A stretch of DNA of 64,000 nucleotides from Loxodes magnus (GCA_946699065.1 CAMPDV010001535.1:43291-107290), one strand, 5' to 3'; positions 33,524 to 45,635 are shown, counted from the stretch's first letter. The notes: generated by a model not told the origin, from the sequence alone. Translations and numbers: made by a program.

Positions 33524-33880
33524 AATGGATGACGGACGAGTCAGCCAAACTACTAGGTAATCTAGTGCAGTTTATACTGCATTGCGAGTAATCTCGCACT
33601 AGATGCTACCACGGGGAAGGGTGGATAAGCTCTGTTGAGACGTACTTAACTTACCCCGAGGGTTCTTTCCAGCAGTATGAAAGTTTGACTGACGGGCCTT
33701 CTAATTACCGACTTAATAACTAATTATTATTTAGACTTTATTCAAGAAGACTGAAGCATTTGACTCAAGATTTTAGAATAATTTTTAATAATAAGATTCC
33801 CCATTTGGAGAAGCTGACATAACTCATCGGACCTCTAGAATTTAACAAGAAACATAAGAAGATTTTTTAATATTAATGAA
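33524..33880 (+). mobile_element. SINE-like unit S2 (copy 3, tail lost)
   Basis: It matches the unit at 19,379 over about 330 bp, with most differences being single substitutions (for example CCACGGGGAAGGGTGG for CCACGGGGAAGAGTGG). It ends at GATTTTTTAATATTAATG, before the shared hairpin, so the tail is missing or replaced. Confidence 0.65.
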
Positions 33881-34289
33881 GGATAAAGTATTTTATAATA
33901 AACTAATTGCTTAAGTTATAACTCCTTTTAATTAAATGTCAATAGTATTTTTACTAAAAAGTAATTCATACAAAGTAGGAACTAGAATTTATATTCAGAA
34001 GGTTACATTAAATTTAGTTTATAAATAGAACTATAAATATCTTAACCGATGTTAGAAAACTGCTTTTTTTATCTAATTTCAAATAAATATTTTCCTAACT
34101 GTATACCATAGAAACTATGCTAAATAATAAAATTTAGTAAATTTTGAAGTGAAGTTAAAAGTAACTCACATAATACTTTAAACAGATTTAACTTCATCTT
34201 AAAGGATGGTTAAATGATGGTAAAATATACCGAATTAAAATAGTTATACTCTTTATTTTATAAAGATAAGTATTTTTCTTAAAATTAGA
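33881..34289. other. AT-rich 3' flank of the minus-strand MACPF gene
   Basis: Nothing recognisable; it would hold the 3' untranslated region and terminator of the gene ending at 34,290. Confidence 0.4.
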
Positions 34290-35951
34290 TCATAAAAATG
34301 TTAATTTTAAAGTTAAGAATCGTAATATAAAAACTTCAGCACAGTCTACCTCCACCCAATACCCAAATAAAAAGTGTATCCTCCTGAAAATCCAATTAAT
34401 TTCTTGTTTTGCAAATGAAAAAGTTTTATCGAAAGGTTCGTTACTGCAAAGATTCTGAACTTCAAAAGGTGTTTATAAAACTCTTTATTAATTTGTTTCT
34501 ATTATTATTTTTTGTATGGATCACCCGTCTCCTTGAACTCTCATTTGTGTTATATTTTCGTCTTTTTATAATTTAAATGTGATGCTTTGATTGGATGAAT
34601 AAATTTTTCCTATAGGGACTCTTTAAAATAATTCCCCTTCTTAGTTTCTTAGAGTAATTTAAGTACCCTAAAGAAACATGTATAAAAACGCAGCATCTTT
34701 ATTGCATCCAGCAAAGGAACTTAAAAGTTAAAAAAAGAAAGTGATTGAATCTAAAGTGTAGGCATTTGATATATTCAAATCAATATAATCAGTTCCATTA
34801 TAATTAGGTTTCCCATTTAAATTGGTAACACTTATAATATCGCTTAATTCCTTTATCTTTACTATCTAAGAAGTGTTCTAAGGAGTGTTCTAAGTAATGT
34901 TGGAAGTATAGTTTTAGTTAATTTTTGGAGGTTAAAGATAAGCAGCTCTATACAAATAAGCATCAATGAATTGCTTTTATAATAAATCAATTTCCTAACT
35001 TTAAAGTTATGGGAAATTATCTTAGTTAACTAGTTCTCAGATAGGTTTCATTTGGTATCTAATAGGAGTGGGATTAGTCTTCACATTTTAAAACCATTTT
35101 TATTAGTCAGTTAGAGGAACAGATCCTTTTTGTATTTTAGTTTTCTTATATATTCGTGAACTAAATGTTTAACTTTAAGAAATAGCTTGATTTAAATTTT
35201 ATTAGGAGTTTTCCTAATAAATTTAACTAAATCTCCAACCATTGTTAATAAATGTCTAACTAGCTGCATAGTCAATATCAATACTTTACTTTTGTAAAAA
35301 CTTCATATCTTCTGCTTTAATATCATATCTTTCTTATAAGATAGCTCCGTATGTTATCTACCAAATATAGAAGCTCCCATACTTATCATATAGCTAATTT
35401 ATTGTAATGTTAGGGTTAGTAGAATTTACTAATTTATATATGGATTTTTTGAAACTGCTTGTCAGATTATGATTTTAAAAGTCTATTGATAATTAATAAG
35501 CCTCACAAGCTTATTTTACTTGTATGCTTGAAATACTATAAGCTTTAGTGTCTTCTACATATTCTTAATACTTATCATTATAAGAAAAAGCAGAACTAAA
35601 AAAATTAAATCTTCATCATGAACTTTAAGCAACTGCATATTGCCATCCACTGAAATATTTAGAAAATTTAGAATCTCTTCATTCATAAGCACTATTAAAC
35701 TATTAAACTTGGGTATCAAATGAACAAGCAGCTAAATCAACTACTCAAGCTTTATCAGGAATTAGTCAGAGTTCATCCTCAGTAGTTTATTACTACTAAT
35801 AAGTGAAATCGAAAATGTTCAGTTTCAGATACTGCTCAAACGTGCTTTAATCTAGGTAACAGTTGTAAGAGTCGATTCCTTGGCTATAGAATCTGGGTAG
35901 AAATGGAACACTTTAAACGATGAAAGGCAAGATAAATATAAAATATTTCAT
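34290..35951 (-). CDS. MACPF (perforin-like) domain protein, paralogue 2
   Basis: One frame of 553 codons from ATG 35,951 to TGA 34,290 (1,662 bp). Signal-peptide-like start MKYFIFILPFIVQ, then SVPFLPRF. The MACPF hallmark LYDKYGSFYIWQITYGA is at about residues 185-201 and NPTPIRYQMKPI-x-EL at about 293-307. The C-terminal module MRVQGDG-x-SIQKI matches the gene at 8,438. TGA codons fall at aromatic positions: residue 62 (35,768) aligns with a TGG in copy 1, residue 305 (35,039) is TGA in both, and x in QGDG-x-SI is Tyr in copy 1. One extra base near 34,405 puts the last 27 codons out of the family frame, so FSGG is read only in the neighbouring frame; this may be a sequencing or real lesion. 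Likely secreted, pore-forming or membrane-binding, by family. Confidence 0.75.
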
Positions 35952-36339
35952 TTATATAGAATACTAAAAAATAGAGCTTAAATATATGATTTATGGTTAG
36001 CTTTTATTAGATTTATATAAATATATGAGCATAAATAATCCATACATTTAGATTAAATAATTTAATAAGATATGATAACTTACTCAAGTATCTAAGTTAA
36101 TAATTATTAATTTATGAATACTAATTATAAACTTAACTACAGTCTCTTTTAATTTACACTCTTAGTATAAATCTCTATTTCTCTCAATTGCAAGTTTATT
36201 AGGATTTATTTATTTTAGTTAGAAAACATATCTGAGCAGGTTATTATAGATTATGCTTTAGTAATAGAGTTTAAGTAGTTTAAGAAATGCTTAGCTCTTC
36301 ATTTTATTATAAATCAAATAGAATACAAATTTAACTTTG
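35952..36339. other. Upstream region of MACPF paralogue 2
   Basis: AT-rich, probably holding the promoter of the minus-strand gene. No defined element is seen. Confidence 0.4.
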
Positions 36340-37270
36340 CTACTAAAAGGCTTTTTATCCTAAATTAGAAGAAAAGAAAGAACCATCATTACTCATATCT
36401 GTGTCTACATTTCAAAAGATGAAACTTTCTTCAAAACCCTTTAAAACTTAGTTGACCAACTTAAAGAACCTAATATCCCTTAATCTACCAATGAGGGGAT
36501 AAGATAAAACATAAAATTACTAAATAACAAACGTTGGGAATGCAAATAACTGAAGAAATTTCGTAGAAAGAACACGAATTATGTATCAGGAAGTACAGAT
36601 ATTCGATTCTGGAACTGAGCAATTAAATATTTCTTAACCTGCACAAAGATCTTTAGCCTCCATGAAGAAGTATAGATGCTATAGTATCTTAGCCAGAAAA
36701 TCTCAGAAAAGTTTAAGGAGAAAAATCAACAAGATGCGCAAGAATTAATTACTATGAACGCAAGATGGATGCTTTCTTCTATATTTAGAATAACACAAAT
36801 CTAGTCTAAGTCCATTTAAATGAACGCGTAGCCAAAATGAAAGACGAGTTACGTTAATTAAAACAAAGGCTAAAGTAGATTAACATTATAGTATAGTAAT
36901 GAATGTGAAATCTAAAGAATAACTTTTGTTAAAGAAATTATAAAGATTAAAAGAGAAAAACTTCTAATACAGAAGAGCTCGACACTGTAGCGAAATAGTT
37001 AGAAATCATAAGAGAAAAAATGGAATTATTGAATTTAAGGACAGCAAAGGAAGAAACGAGAAGAAGTCAGATTGTATAAAATGTATTGCAGTCTAAACGC
37101 CGCAATATATAACACCAAGAAAGATACGAAAAATCCAAGACTGGAAATGAAAGGAAGAAAATCTGGAGAAACTCTATTTCACAAACTCTCAAAAATCAGA
37201 AATTTCAAACATTTTGAAAAACAATAGGGAGTATGAGCTACTTTTTCTGGACAGAGTTGAGATTAAATAA
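36340..37270 (+). pseudogene. ORF1-like protein, family C (copy C4, decayed)
   Basis: Pieces in several frames match family C in order: a Lys-Arg/Lys-Gly-Phe start at about 36,345, RIMYQEVQIFDSGTEQ near 36,580 (compare VLHQEVSEFNPSGQ), HEEVQMLQYLSQKISEKF near 36,665 (compare QEEVKRLKKDNDRLMENL), and a basic C-terminal part RRSQIVQNVLQSKRRN near 37,050. The knuckle is not readable. At least three frame changes are needed. Confidence 0.4.
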
Positions 37271-37479
37271 TGGATAACACTTATAAGTTTAATTGAATCT
37301 AAATAAATGTATTTATATTTTATATTCTAATAGCAGACACAAAGTATCTAATTATACTGAGAAATTGAATCAATAAATTATATAAGAGAAATAATAAAAA
37401 TTCTTAGATAGTGCTAAGTATGAAGCCAATATATTAATTATTTAAAGTATCTTAAGAAAAGTAGTTACTTAATTTAGCA

Positions 37480-39068
37480 TTTAATAATAATAATAAATGA
37501 ACTTAGTGTCAAATAAAAGTTTGCTATCCCTGGGCTTTCTTCCAGGTACCAGCAGACGAATTTTTTTACGTGGTAAGTCTTCCCCCGACCTTTTTTGTAA
37601 GTGGATGGTTACCACTATTAATTTTCTTTGTTGCGTATTAAAAGTTTTTGTCTGTAAACTCCATTTTCAGTAATTCCATAGTTTATTTAAAGCTCTTCAT
37701 GTTTTCTGCTCTTCTCTTATCTGTAAATTCTTTCATTCTTTGCAGTGTCTTAGTAAGTGATTCCGTGAATAGCAATACCAACAATTTTTTATTTATTTTT
37801 CAGTGTTCTTCTTTTTAAAAATTTTATTTTCCAGTTGTTCAATTCTTTTAGTTAAATCCATACTAGCCTATCTTAACTAGGTTTATTTTATTATAAGAAA
37901 AAATGGAAAGCTTCTTGTAAAAAACCTCTTCTCAAAAGGATTCATCTTACAAGCAATAAAATATATTTTAAGTACTCCAATTGCTGTAATAAGAAAATTT
38001 CAACCTCCTAAGAACAGTTCAAGAACTAGAAAGAAAAATAGAGCACCTGATGTACAATTAATAAGAATAAATGAAAAATTAAAATAAATAGACAGGAAAC
38101 AACAAAATAGAAGAGCTAGAGAAAAAATTCGACTAATTCGCAGAACTAACTGAAAGCATATTTTTCCAAAATATACAGGGGAATGATCCTATGGATGTGG
38201 AGAAACAGCCTGCAATAAAAGATATTCCCTATAGGAAAATACTGCGATGCTGATACTGCAAGAGACCAGGACACAAAGTTAGAAGCTGCTTCTAATTCCA
38301 ATAAAAACAGAAAGCAGAAAATTTAAAGCTATGAAGAACCATAAGTAACTATATTGCACTATGGAAGGAAGAATTTATAGAAGAAAGATGTACGCAGGGC
38401 ATGAAATTCTAGAAGACGTGATTATAGTAGGACAAAGAAGAAATGAACAAATGCTTGGAATAAAGATTGATTGAAGCAAGATTACGAAAATAAAAAAGGG
38501 AGAACACAGCACAGATAGATATGTGCTTCGAGAAGAAGACCCAGAAGAAGACTGGAAATGGAAATTTTAACAAAACTATTAAACTTTAAAAAGTGACGAA
38601 CCTTATTGATAGGTGGAATCACTATAATTAATTATTATTATTATGTATTCTAAAATTGTGTTGGAGTTTCTTCTTTAACAATGCATTGAGATTATTTAAA
38701 ATTTGATTATGACATTTCTCATAATTACTATTCTGTAACTAAACTACTTTTTATTAGCTAGCTTCTCAATATTTTTAATTCGTTGTTTTAATCTTCGATG
38801 CAATCCATAAGTTCTCGAATTCGATCTCCGTAATTGAATATCATTTCATCTTATTTAGTGATCATTGCTTTCAATTTTCAATTTAATCTTGAAGAAAGTC
38901 GTTACTCTAAATTTGTGGATTAATTGACTCAGCTGGACCTATCATTATTTTTCCTTCAGGTGAAGAGCTAGATTCTTATTATTGTTTTTATTTTTTTAGT
39001 TCCTCTTTCGTCGCTTGCTTTCTTGCTTTCCTTATTTAGTTTTTTGAAAGACGGACCTATTATTCCAT
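37480..39068 (-). pseudogene. ORF1-like protein, family A (copy A5), split by insertion
   Basis: N-terminal half on the minus strand from ATG 39,068: MEQQVRLSKNQIRKARKQAT, the run ESSSSPEGKIMIGP, then after a shift FNYGDRIRELMDCIEDQNNE and LVTEQQL. It breaks at about 38,645. The C-terminal half resumes at about 37,885 with MDLTKRIEQLENKIF, the knuckle CWYCYSRNHLLRHC (37,796-37,755) and TGAs at spacings equal to those in the 12.5-kb copy. The tail with hairpins and a (TAA)n run ends near 37,480. The order and sequence of both halves match the continuous copy at 11,966, so the gap is the family D unit at 37,903. Confidence 0.65.
37903..38706 (+). CDS. ORF1-like protein, family D (copy D2, frame intact)
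   Basis: ATG 37,903 to TGA 38,704, 267 codons in one frame. Start MESFLQKTSSQKDSSYKQQ, a coiled coil with LLRTVQELERKIEHLM and ELTESIFFQ, then NDPMDVEKQ at about residue 92. The knuckle C-x-YCKRPGHKVRSC is at about residues 116-129, with x = TGA at 38,251 where family A has TGG. Two more TGAs (38,332 and 38,419) follow; the first is also TGA in the copy at 41,885. The C-terminal part ends in KKTQKKTGNGNFNKTIK. The unit interrupts the minus-strand family A gene, so it is younger than it; its 3' end is the (ATT)n run at 38,620-38,635. Likely a nucleic-acid-binding ORF1 protein. Confidence 0.6.
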
Positions 39069-39165
39069 TTTTTTTTAATTTAGCATTTAATAGTTAACGT
39101 AACTAATCTTGAAATCTACATACTTTATATAGGTAAGGTTTATATTATATTAGTGTTATTATAAA

Positions 39166-39595
39166 ATGGACACAAATTTAGTAGATCTCTCCAACAAAGC
39201 CATATAACTCGTAACAGGACGTTGCCTACGGTTTTTAACTCCTTTAGATAAAAAACTAAGAATTAGCAAAGGCTATCAGGGAACTTTATTAACGAACTAA
39301 TGATTTAATTAACTCTATGGAAATTTAAAATCTGAAAACTCTTTACAAGATAGGAATTAGTTCTAAACCTTCCCCTGTAGCAAATTTAGGAAAAATTCAT
39401 AAATATAATTGACCGTAAAGAAATGTAAAATTCCAGTAACTATAAGCAATAACAACGAAATAACAAAACTACCTAATGGAAATAGAACAATAAACTCAAA
39501 TATAAGAGATTCTTTTTCAGAAAATAATGATATGCTGGTATTGAAAGCAGTCAGGTTATAAAATACACTATCTCTCTAGTTTTAGACATTTAGAT
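39166..39595 (+). pseudogene. ORF1-like fragment, family E (copy E1)
   Basis: ATG 39,166 opens MDTNLVDLSNKAIQLVTGR and a Lys/Gln-rich stretch. In another frame, near 39,473, comes YLMEIEQQ, the PM(D/E)(I/V)E motif with Met kept, then a damaged knuckle CWY-TGA-KQSGYKIHYL at about 39,528-39,565, where the second Cys is TGA and the His is Tyr. It stops abruptly at the SINE tail at 39,598. Only one copy is seen, so family E is tentative. Confidence 0.4.
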
Positions 39596-39597
39596 TA

Positions 39598-39665
39598 AAT
39601 ATTAATATTGAAAGAGCTGTGCGCCAATGAGGTGCTACGCGCTCTATAATCATTTTTATTTATTA
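39598..39665 (+). repeat. Shared SINE 3' hairpin, 5'-truncated unit
   Basis: ATTAAATATTAATATTGAAAG, then the hairpin GAGCTGTGCGCC...GGTGCTACGCGCTC, then ATTTATTTATT. This is only the 3' end of an S2-type unit, as expected of 5' truncation during target-primed reverse transcription. Confidence 0.7.
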
Positions 39666-41884
39666 ATTCTTTGATTTTAAAGTCAAAATAATGGAAAATT
39701 TTTATGAGAGCAGTTAAAAATTAAATCTTTGAAAGAATTGAATATTATGCTTTTAATCCATCAATTGTTTCATTTAATTGGTTTTTTATTTTATGAGTTA
39801 ATTGATTATTAAAAAGATATTTATATTACTAAGAATAATTTTCTTTTATAAATAATTGAAATAATTGTGTGATTTAAATTAAAAAATAGTCATATGCATC
39901 GTAAGGTTATAATAATTAATCTATTTTATCTATTTAAAATCTGAATTAAAGAGTAATAATATATATCAAAAGAGTATGAATTTAAACTTAGGTGATTTTT
40001 TTACTTTTAATAGATCTATATTTCCTTTAGTTGGTTCATATTTTAATTTAATTTTTGTTTATGGATATGATTTAATAATATTTTTATAAATAAATTAAAA
40101 TTAAATTTCTTTTATTATTACTTAATATAAGGTAATTAGATTTATCTACAACTTTTTATTTTTATTTTAACTTATTTCAAAATAAAGTATAAATATTAAA
40201 GATATTAGTTAAAGCAAAACTAATAAATATTTTTTATAAGCTTACAAATAATTATATTCAGAGACTATAAAATAATAAATTTTTATCTAAATTTAAGTGT
40301 TTTAAAGATAAATTGTTTTTTTTAATTATTGTTCATATTAATTTAAATTTATGAGATTTTATGACTCTTATAAACAAACTATAAAATTTTTGGTATGTGA
40401 TTCTTAAATGAACGGTCATCAATTTTATTTTTATAATCTTCTATTAAAATAATTTGAGTTTACTAAGATTTCTATATACACTGCTCCATTCTACATCCTA
40501 TTCTTTTTGATTTAAATGATTAATAATATCGAAATTCATTGCTTACGACTTCTAAATACATAAAAATCTTTAATAATCTACTTTTATAAGAATTTTACAT
40601 TCGTTGCTAAATTATCAGTTTTATAATCTTTAAGAATTTCTTCTCATTTAAGAAATTATCTAGTAAAACATTTTATTTTTTATTTTTTTATTCAATAAAT
40701 TGATTTTAATTCTTCCTAACTAAATTAGTTTAAATTATTTTTTAAAGGTAAGCACTAGAATATATTATTTACATTTTATAATTCTAATTAAAATTTTAGG
40801 AATTTATACCCTTTTATTTCTAAATATTTTGATGGAATAATTTTTAATATTTTTCTTTGACTGGAATTTATGTAAAAAATAAATAAATTATATAACTTAT
40901 TCTCTTTTATTTATTATATAAAGCTTAGCTAATAAATTATACATAAATAGTCCCTTTTTTAATTAAAATTTTAAACAAATTCATTTACTCAAAGCATGCT
41001 AAATAATTATATAATATTTTATATATTTATTTAGATTTTACTTGTCTCTAAACTAAAACTAAAGGGATTTTTTTAATTATGTAATATTTAGAATGTAAAT
41101 TTAATTAATAAAATAAATATTCATGCTGCTATATATAAATACAAAAATTAAATAAAGTTACCACTTTTCATTCTTAAACATTCATGAATATGTATGAAGA
41201 AATATTTTAATTCTATTATCTACACTAACTTCTTTCTGAAATTAGCATTTTTAAAGGCTTTCATATATGCTTTTTAAAAAGAAACTTTTTATTTAATTAT
41301 AATAAAAATTAAATTTCTTTAGCAAATTAAACATTATCAAGCATTTTTAATTAAATTAAGATAATTAAAACCTTTAAAATTTATTAATTGTGCAGAGTTT
41401 TTCTCATTATTTTTTCAATTTATAAAAAGTGTTTATTTAACCAAAAAAACATAATTATTTGCATAGTTAAAGTATTATCAAACTACTAGATTTATTCAAA
41501 ATAGATATTCCCTATTAATCATGTATATTCATAGATTGATTTTAGTAGTTTTTTGTTTAAATCTGTTTTAGTTATTAGAAATATCAAATTGCTTTAATTA
41601 ATTTTAGCTTGTATTTTTAGGGGAAACATTCCATATATTATTATTTATTCATTTTTATAAATAGAAATATTAAGCCTTTAAAACAGAAATTTACTTCATT
41701 TCCTGCTCTTTAGACAACAAAATTTTCTTTGCATTCATTTAATTAAATAGGAAAAATACAATTCTTTAATAAGCAAGAAAAAAGCAATAAATGCAAAAAT
41801 AGAGCAATTGTAGTCAATTAGTGAACAGATTTAGCAGTCAATTTTAAATAATTAAATGCTAGATTTTAAATTTATTTTATAAAA
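39666..41884. other. AT desert
   Basis: Over 2 kb of extreme A+T content. No repeat, RNA gene or convincing protein is seen. Confidence 0.5.
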
Positions 41885-42612
41885 ATGCAAAAAGCTTATT
41901 CTAAACAGTATGCAATCCCAATCAAATTACGATTATCAAAGCATACCCAAAGAGCTCAAAGCTATGCAATAGGATAATTTTAAATTTTTAAGAAACTCAT
42001 AAGAACTAGAAGGGAAAATCACTTACCTAATTTCTAACACATAAATGCTAAAGAGTGAAAATTCCAAGCCAGTCAATCTGAGAATTTAATAAATAGAATC
42101 TAATTTCAGTCAATTAGCGGAATTGGCTGAAAACTTATTCTAAAAATAAAACAAAAAATTACCCCATGGATGTGGAACCAAATCTTCAACCAGCAAAATT
42201 CGATAGTTAAGAATAGAAAATAATGCTGATATTGCAGGAAATATGGTCACATTTTAAGATGTTGCTGAAAATTCTAATAAAAATGAAAACTTGAAAGTTT
42301 TAAGTAATGAAAATCCTTAAGGCAATCCATACTACGCCCCAGAAGGTTTATTATCCAGAAAAATATATACATTGGAAATTAACTTTTGAAAGACATCTCA
42401 TTTGCTCAATAAAGAAGAAATTTGAATATGCTTGGAATCGAACTAGATTGAAGCAAGATACCTTAAGGGCGAACAAAGTACTGCAAGATATGTATTCTAA
42501 GAAGAAGACTCAGAAGAAGATTGTAAATGGAATAGTACTTAAGACGATTTTAAACTTTAAATTTTTTGAAAAGTAGCAAACCAAATAAAGGTGAAGTCAC
42601 GTTAATAAATTA
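41885..42612 (+). pseudogene. ORF1-like protein, family D (copy D3)
   Basis: The family start is at ATG 41,885, but the matching frame is shifted: QSQSNYDYQSIPKELKAMQQ, DNFKFLRNSQELEGKITYLI and SQLAELAENLFQ follow. PMDVEPNLQPAKF (42,163) is in another frame, and the knuckle C-x-YCRKYGHILRCC-x-KFQQK (about 42,207-42,268, x = TGA twice) in a third. A TGA shortly after aligns with one in D2. The C-terminal part from 42,307 reads EKYIHWKLTFERH and ends KKKTQKKIVNG, matching the end of D2. Frame shifts make it a pseudogene, though its order is complete. Confidence 0.55.
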
Positions 42613-43277
42613 TGTTAAAGTGTGTCATGTTATGTTCTTATTTGAAAGTAATTAAAATCTAATTCTCTTTTACATCTTTCTTAAGTTAAAGTAAGTTATT
42701 TCACAAAGAACTGAACAATTATTAAATTTTAATTAGCATATATAATAAATTTAAAAAAGGATTAACTTTTTATAATTTTATGAAAATTGCTAAATATAAG
42801 ATTTCTTAAAAAAATTTAATTAAATAGAAAATACCTTACGAACAAAATTTATGATAAAGCTTTATGTTCTAAAATAAAATTAAAATCCTATAAATCGCTA
42901 AATTAACCAATTTATAAATGAATTAATATTTTAATTATTTAGTTTTTTTAACTAATATTATATGATTTAAGTAAAATAAAAGTTTGAAACTCTAAAATAA
43001 ACACATAAAAAACGTAGTAAAAAGCACTAAGAAAAATAACTTTATTATATACTGAAATTTTAAAACTTTTTGTATATAATTTCGATTTTAGAATAATTTA
43101 TTTAATGATATTTAAAATAAATAAAATCATTTAATCTGAAATTATATTAATACAAATTTTTTGCAGACACTCAAAATAAAATTTCATTTTATTTTTGGGA
43201 AAAATTTCTTTTTACAACAATTTTTATCTGATATCTTAAATAATGAAATAATTTAATAATAATTAATTAATAAATTT
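42613..43277. other. AT-rich spacer
   Basis: Nothing recognisable; A+T content rises toward the next SINE-like unit. Confidence 0.5.
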
Positions 43278-43575
43278 CAACTAAAAAAGTTTTTGGACCG
43301 GAAACTCCTTTCCGATTGCACGACACGACGCTCTCTTTTTATGGAATAACGGGGATATCCTGTTGTGCTCCAGGCACAGCTGCTAGGGAGCTCCATATGA
43401 GCAGCCAGGCTTCAAGCCCCTACCAAGAGCGGATAATCTCAAAGACAGTGTTCCCCTTCAGAAAATGACTCTGACCAGGGACTTTCTCAGCGACAAGAAA
43501 GGAACTTGTTCCTAGCCATAAAACCAGAAAGTGTTGTCATGAAGGTGATTCTCAGCTCCCACCATCTTTTCAATT
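43278..43575 (-). mobile_element. SINE-like unit S1 (copy 2, inverted)
   Basis: The reverse complement is almost identical to 25,731-26,033 (a few substitutions over 295 bp). Similar AT-rich direct repeats flank it (ATTTAATAATAATTAATTAA before, ATTTAATAATTATTATTAAT after), consistent with a target duplication. Confidence 0.7.
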
Positions 43576-43929
43576 ATTTAATAATTATTATTAATTTACA
43601 TTTATTATAAATAAAAAAGTTAAAAATTAAACTAAAAGTAGAATTTGTATTTTTGAATTTATTTATTAAATATTAAAAGTTTTAATTAAAATAAATAATT
43701 TAAATTACCATAAAATAATAATAAAGAGCTAAGTTAATTAAACTGCTAAAGAGAAAAAGATGTTAATTTTTTTTCTTTATAAAAGTTCAATAAATATATA
43801 ATTTAAAAATGCTTATTTAATATTTTTTGATATTTTATTAAAAGATAAAAAATTTTAAGGGCAATTTTTCTAGAAATTTATCAAATAATAAAAAAAATGT
43901 ATGATAAGGCATTACTTAAAGACTTTATA
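43576..43929. other. AT-rich spacer
   Basis: Nothing recognisable between the S1 unit and the LINE fragment. Confidence 0.4.
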
Positions 43930-45440
43930 TTTGTATATATAAACGAAATATTTTACACTCAGCTTAGTTTGTATTTCTTCGTAAACGTTCTTCTATTTAA
44001 TAAATTTGAAATGTTTAATAAATAATTTATTTATATCGTAGATGATCACGGAAAAAAATTAATTGCTACTTCAATTGATGTAGAAAAGATGTTTGATAGT
44101 ATACATAGGAAATTACTTTTTGGTCATTTAAGAAGATTAAGGCTTCCATTAAACTTAATTCTTGCTCTAGAATCATTTTATAACAATATTGATGCTAAGT
44201 TTATTATTGATGGATATCTTACTAGATTAATAAAGATTAAAATTGGTGATTATTGGGAAATAGTCATGGTTCTGTACTAGCAATTTTTATACTATGATAT
44301 TGCAAAAAGATAACCAGAAGACAATTAAAAAAATTAGGATTTAATATTAGTTCCAGATCTTTAGTTGTGCTTAGTTTGCTGATTATTTAATAGAATTTGC
44401 AGATTTCTAAATAATACCCAGAAACAATAAAATCAACAGCCAATATTATTACTTGAGTAAGACTTAATATAAAAGCAAAGAAATGAGAAGTGATTTAGTT
44501 TTTTAAAAAAAGAAAAAGAAACTAAAATTAGCTTAAACATTAAAGGAATTGAAATCACATAGAAAGATTCAATTACTTATCTGGGCTATGAATTGGGTAG
44601 CAAGTATAATTTTAAATAAATTTGTGAAGAAAAGGTCTCTTCATATAGAAGTGCAATTTTGAAATCGATTGCTGTAATTTCCAAATATGGCATTTTATCT
44701 CCAATTAGATATAAGAATCTTTGTAAACTTTCATATTATCCAAAGTAGAAAATGGAAGCAATAAAACACCTTGAGCGGTAATGTCATTAAAGGAATGATT
44801 AGAAAAATTACTAGATCACAAAGACTTAAATCAAGATTAACCTTACAATTTTCTTAATCTTCCTTTAATAATCTTTTTTTATTGATCTAAATTGACTTCC
44901 AATTTATCCACTCTTCGACATAAAAATTTATGTGTTTTTACTGTAAATAACTCATTCAGCTAGGAAAATTCTAATTCAGGAATAGCCTTTTTTACTTAAA
45001 AATGCAATAAATATAACCTTTCCACAAGAAATATATAGATAAAATAATTTAAAAATATGATTTAGATATTTAAAAAACTTATGATTTAAAAGAGTTTAAT
45101 AAGCATATCAATATCTAAATCTAAACAATTATTATTCTAAGAATGCCTTTAAAGGAATGTAGTAATATCAATAGCGAAAATATTTATTGAAACAAACTAT
45201 ACTTAAATAACTCAAAAATATGGGACTAATAAAATTATAAACTTTTAAGATACATACAAGAGGTAAGATAATGCTGTCATTTTAAACAAAAATGAGAATA
45301 AAAAACTTAAAATTATGGCAATCGTTCAGTAATTTATATTGTACTCAAAATGGGACATTATATAGAAAGAAAATATATAGAGGGAGAAAAATTTTAAGAG
45401 ACATAGGAGTGACGACGGGGAAGAAACGAACAAATGCTAG
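43930..45440 (+). pseudogene. LINE ORF2 fragment: reverse transcriptase (LINE-1 copy 2, longer at 5' end)
   Basis: Starts with QFVFLRKRSSIQQI (about 43,965; compare QFGFRxxRST of RT). After a shift come IVDDHGKKLIATSIDVEKMFD and HRKLLFGHLRRLRL (44,030-44,150); ID-x-EK-x-FD is the first catalytic Asp motif. The HGSVLAIF block, a FADYL-like box and TYLGYELGSKY (44,570) follow in shifted frames, then a CFYC segment near 44,935. The box loses one T against copy 1. The region left of 44,153 is not part of the duplication, so copy 1 begins inside this gene. Confidence 0.7.
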
Positions 45441-45635
45441 GCAGTGAACTTAACGTGATTAACTTTCCAATTATGAAAGTGGGTTAAATCAGTCGAAGGA
45501 AATATGACCTTTGAAAGCGATCCTAATAAAGGCTTGAAATTGAAGATTTAGCAAAACATCTTAACTTTAATTCAGAGATGAATCTATTAAAAGTGAAATC
45601 ACAAAAAACTCATTATCATATTATTTTTAAATAGA

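Noticed and set aside
42307-42576. Independent 89-codon gene
   Set aside because: It is the C-terminal part of a family D ORF1 unit, ending in KKKTQKK like the copy at 37,903.
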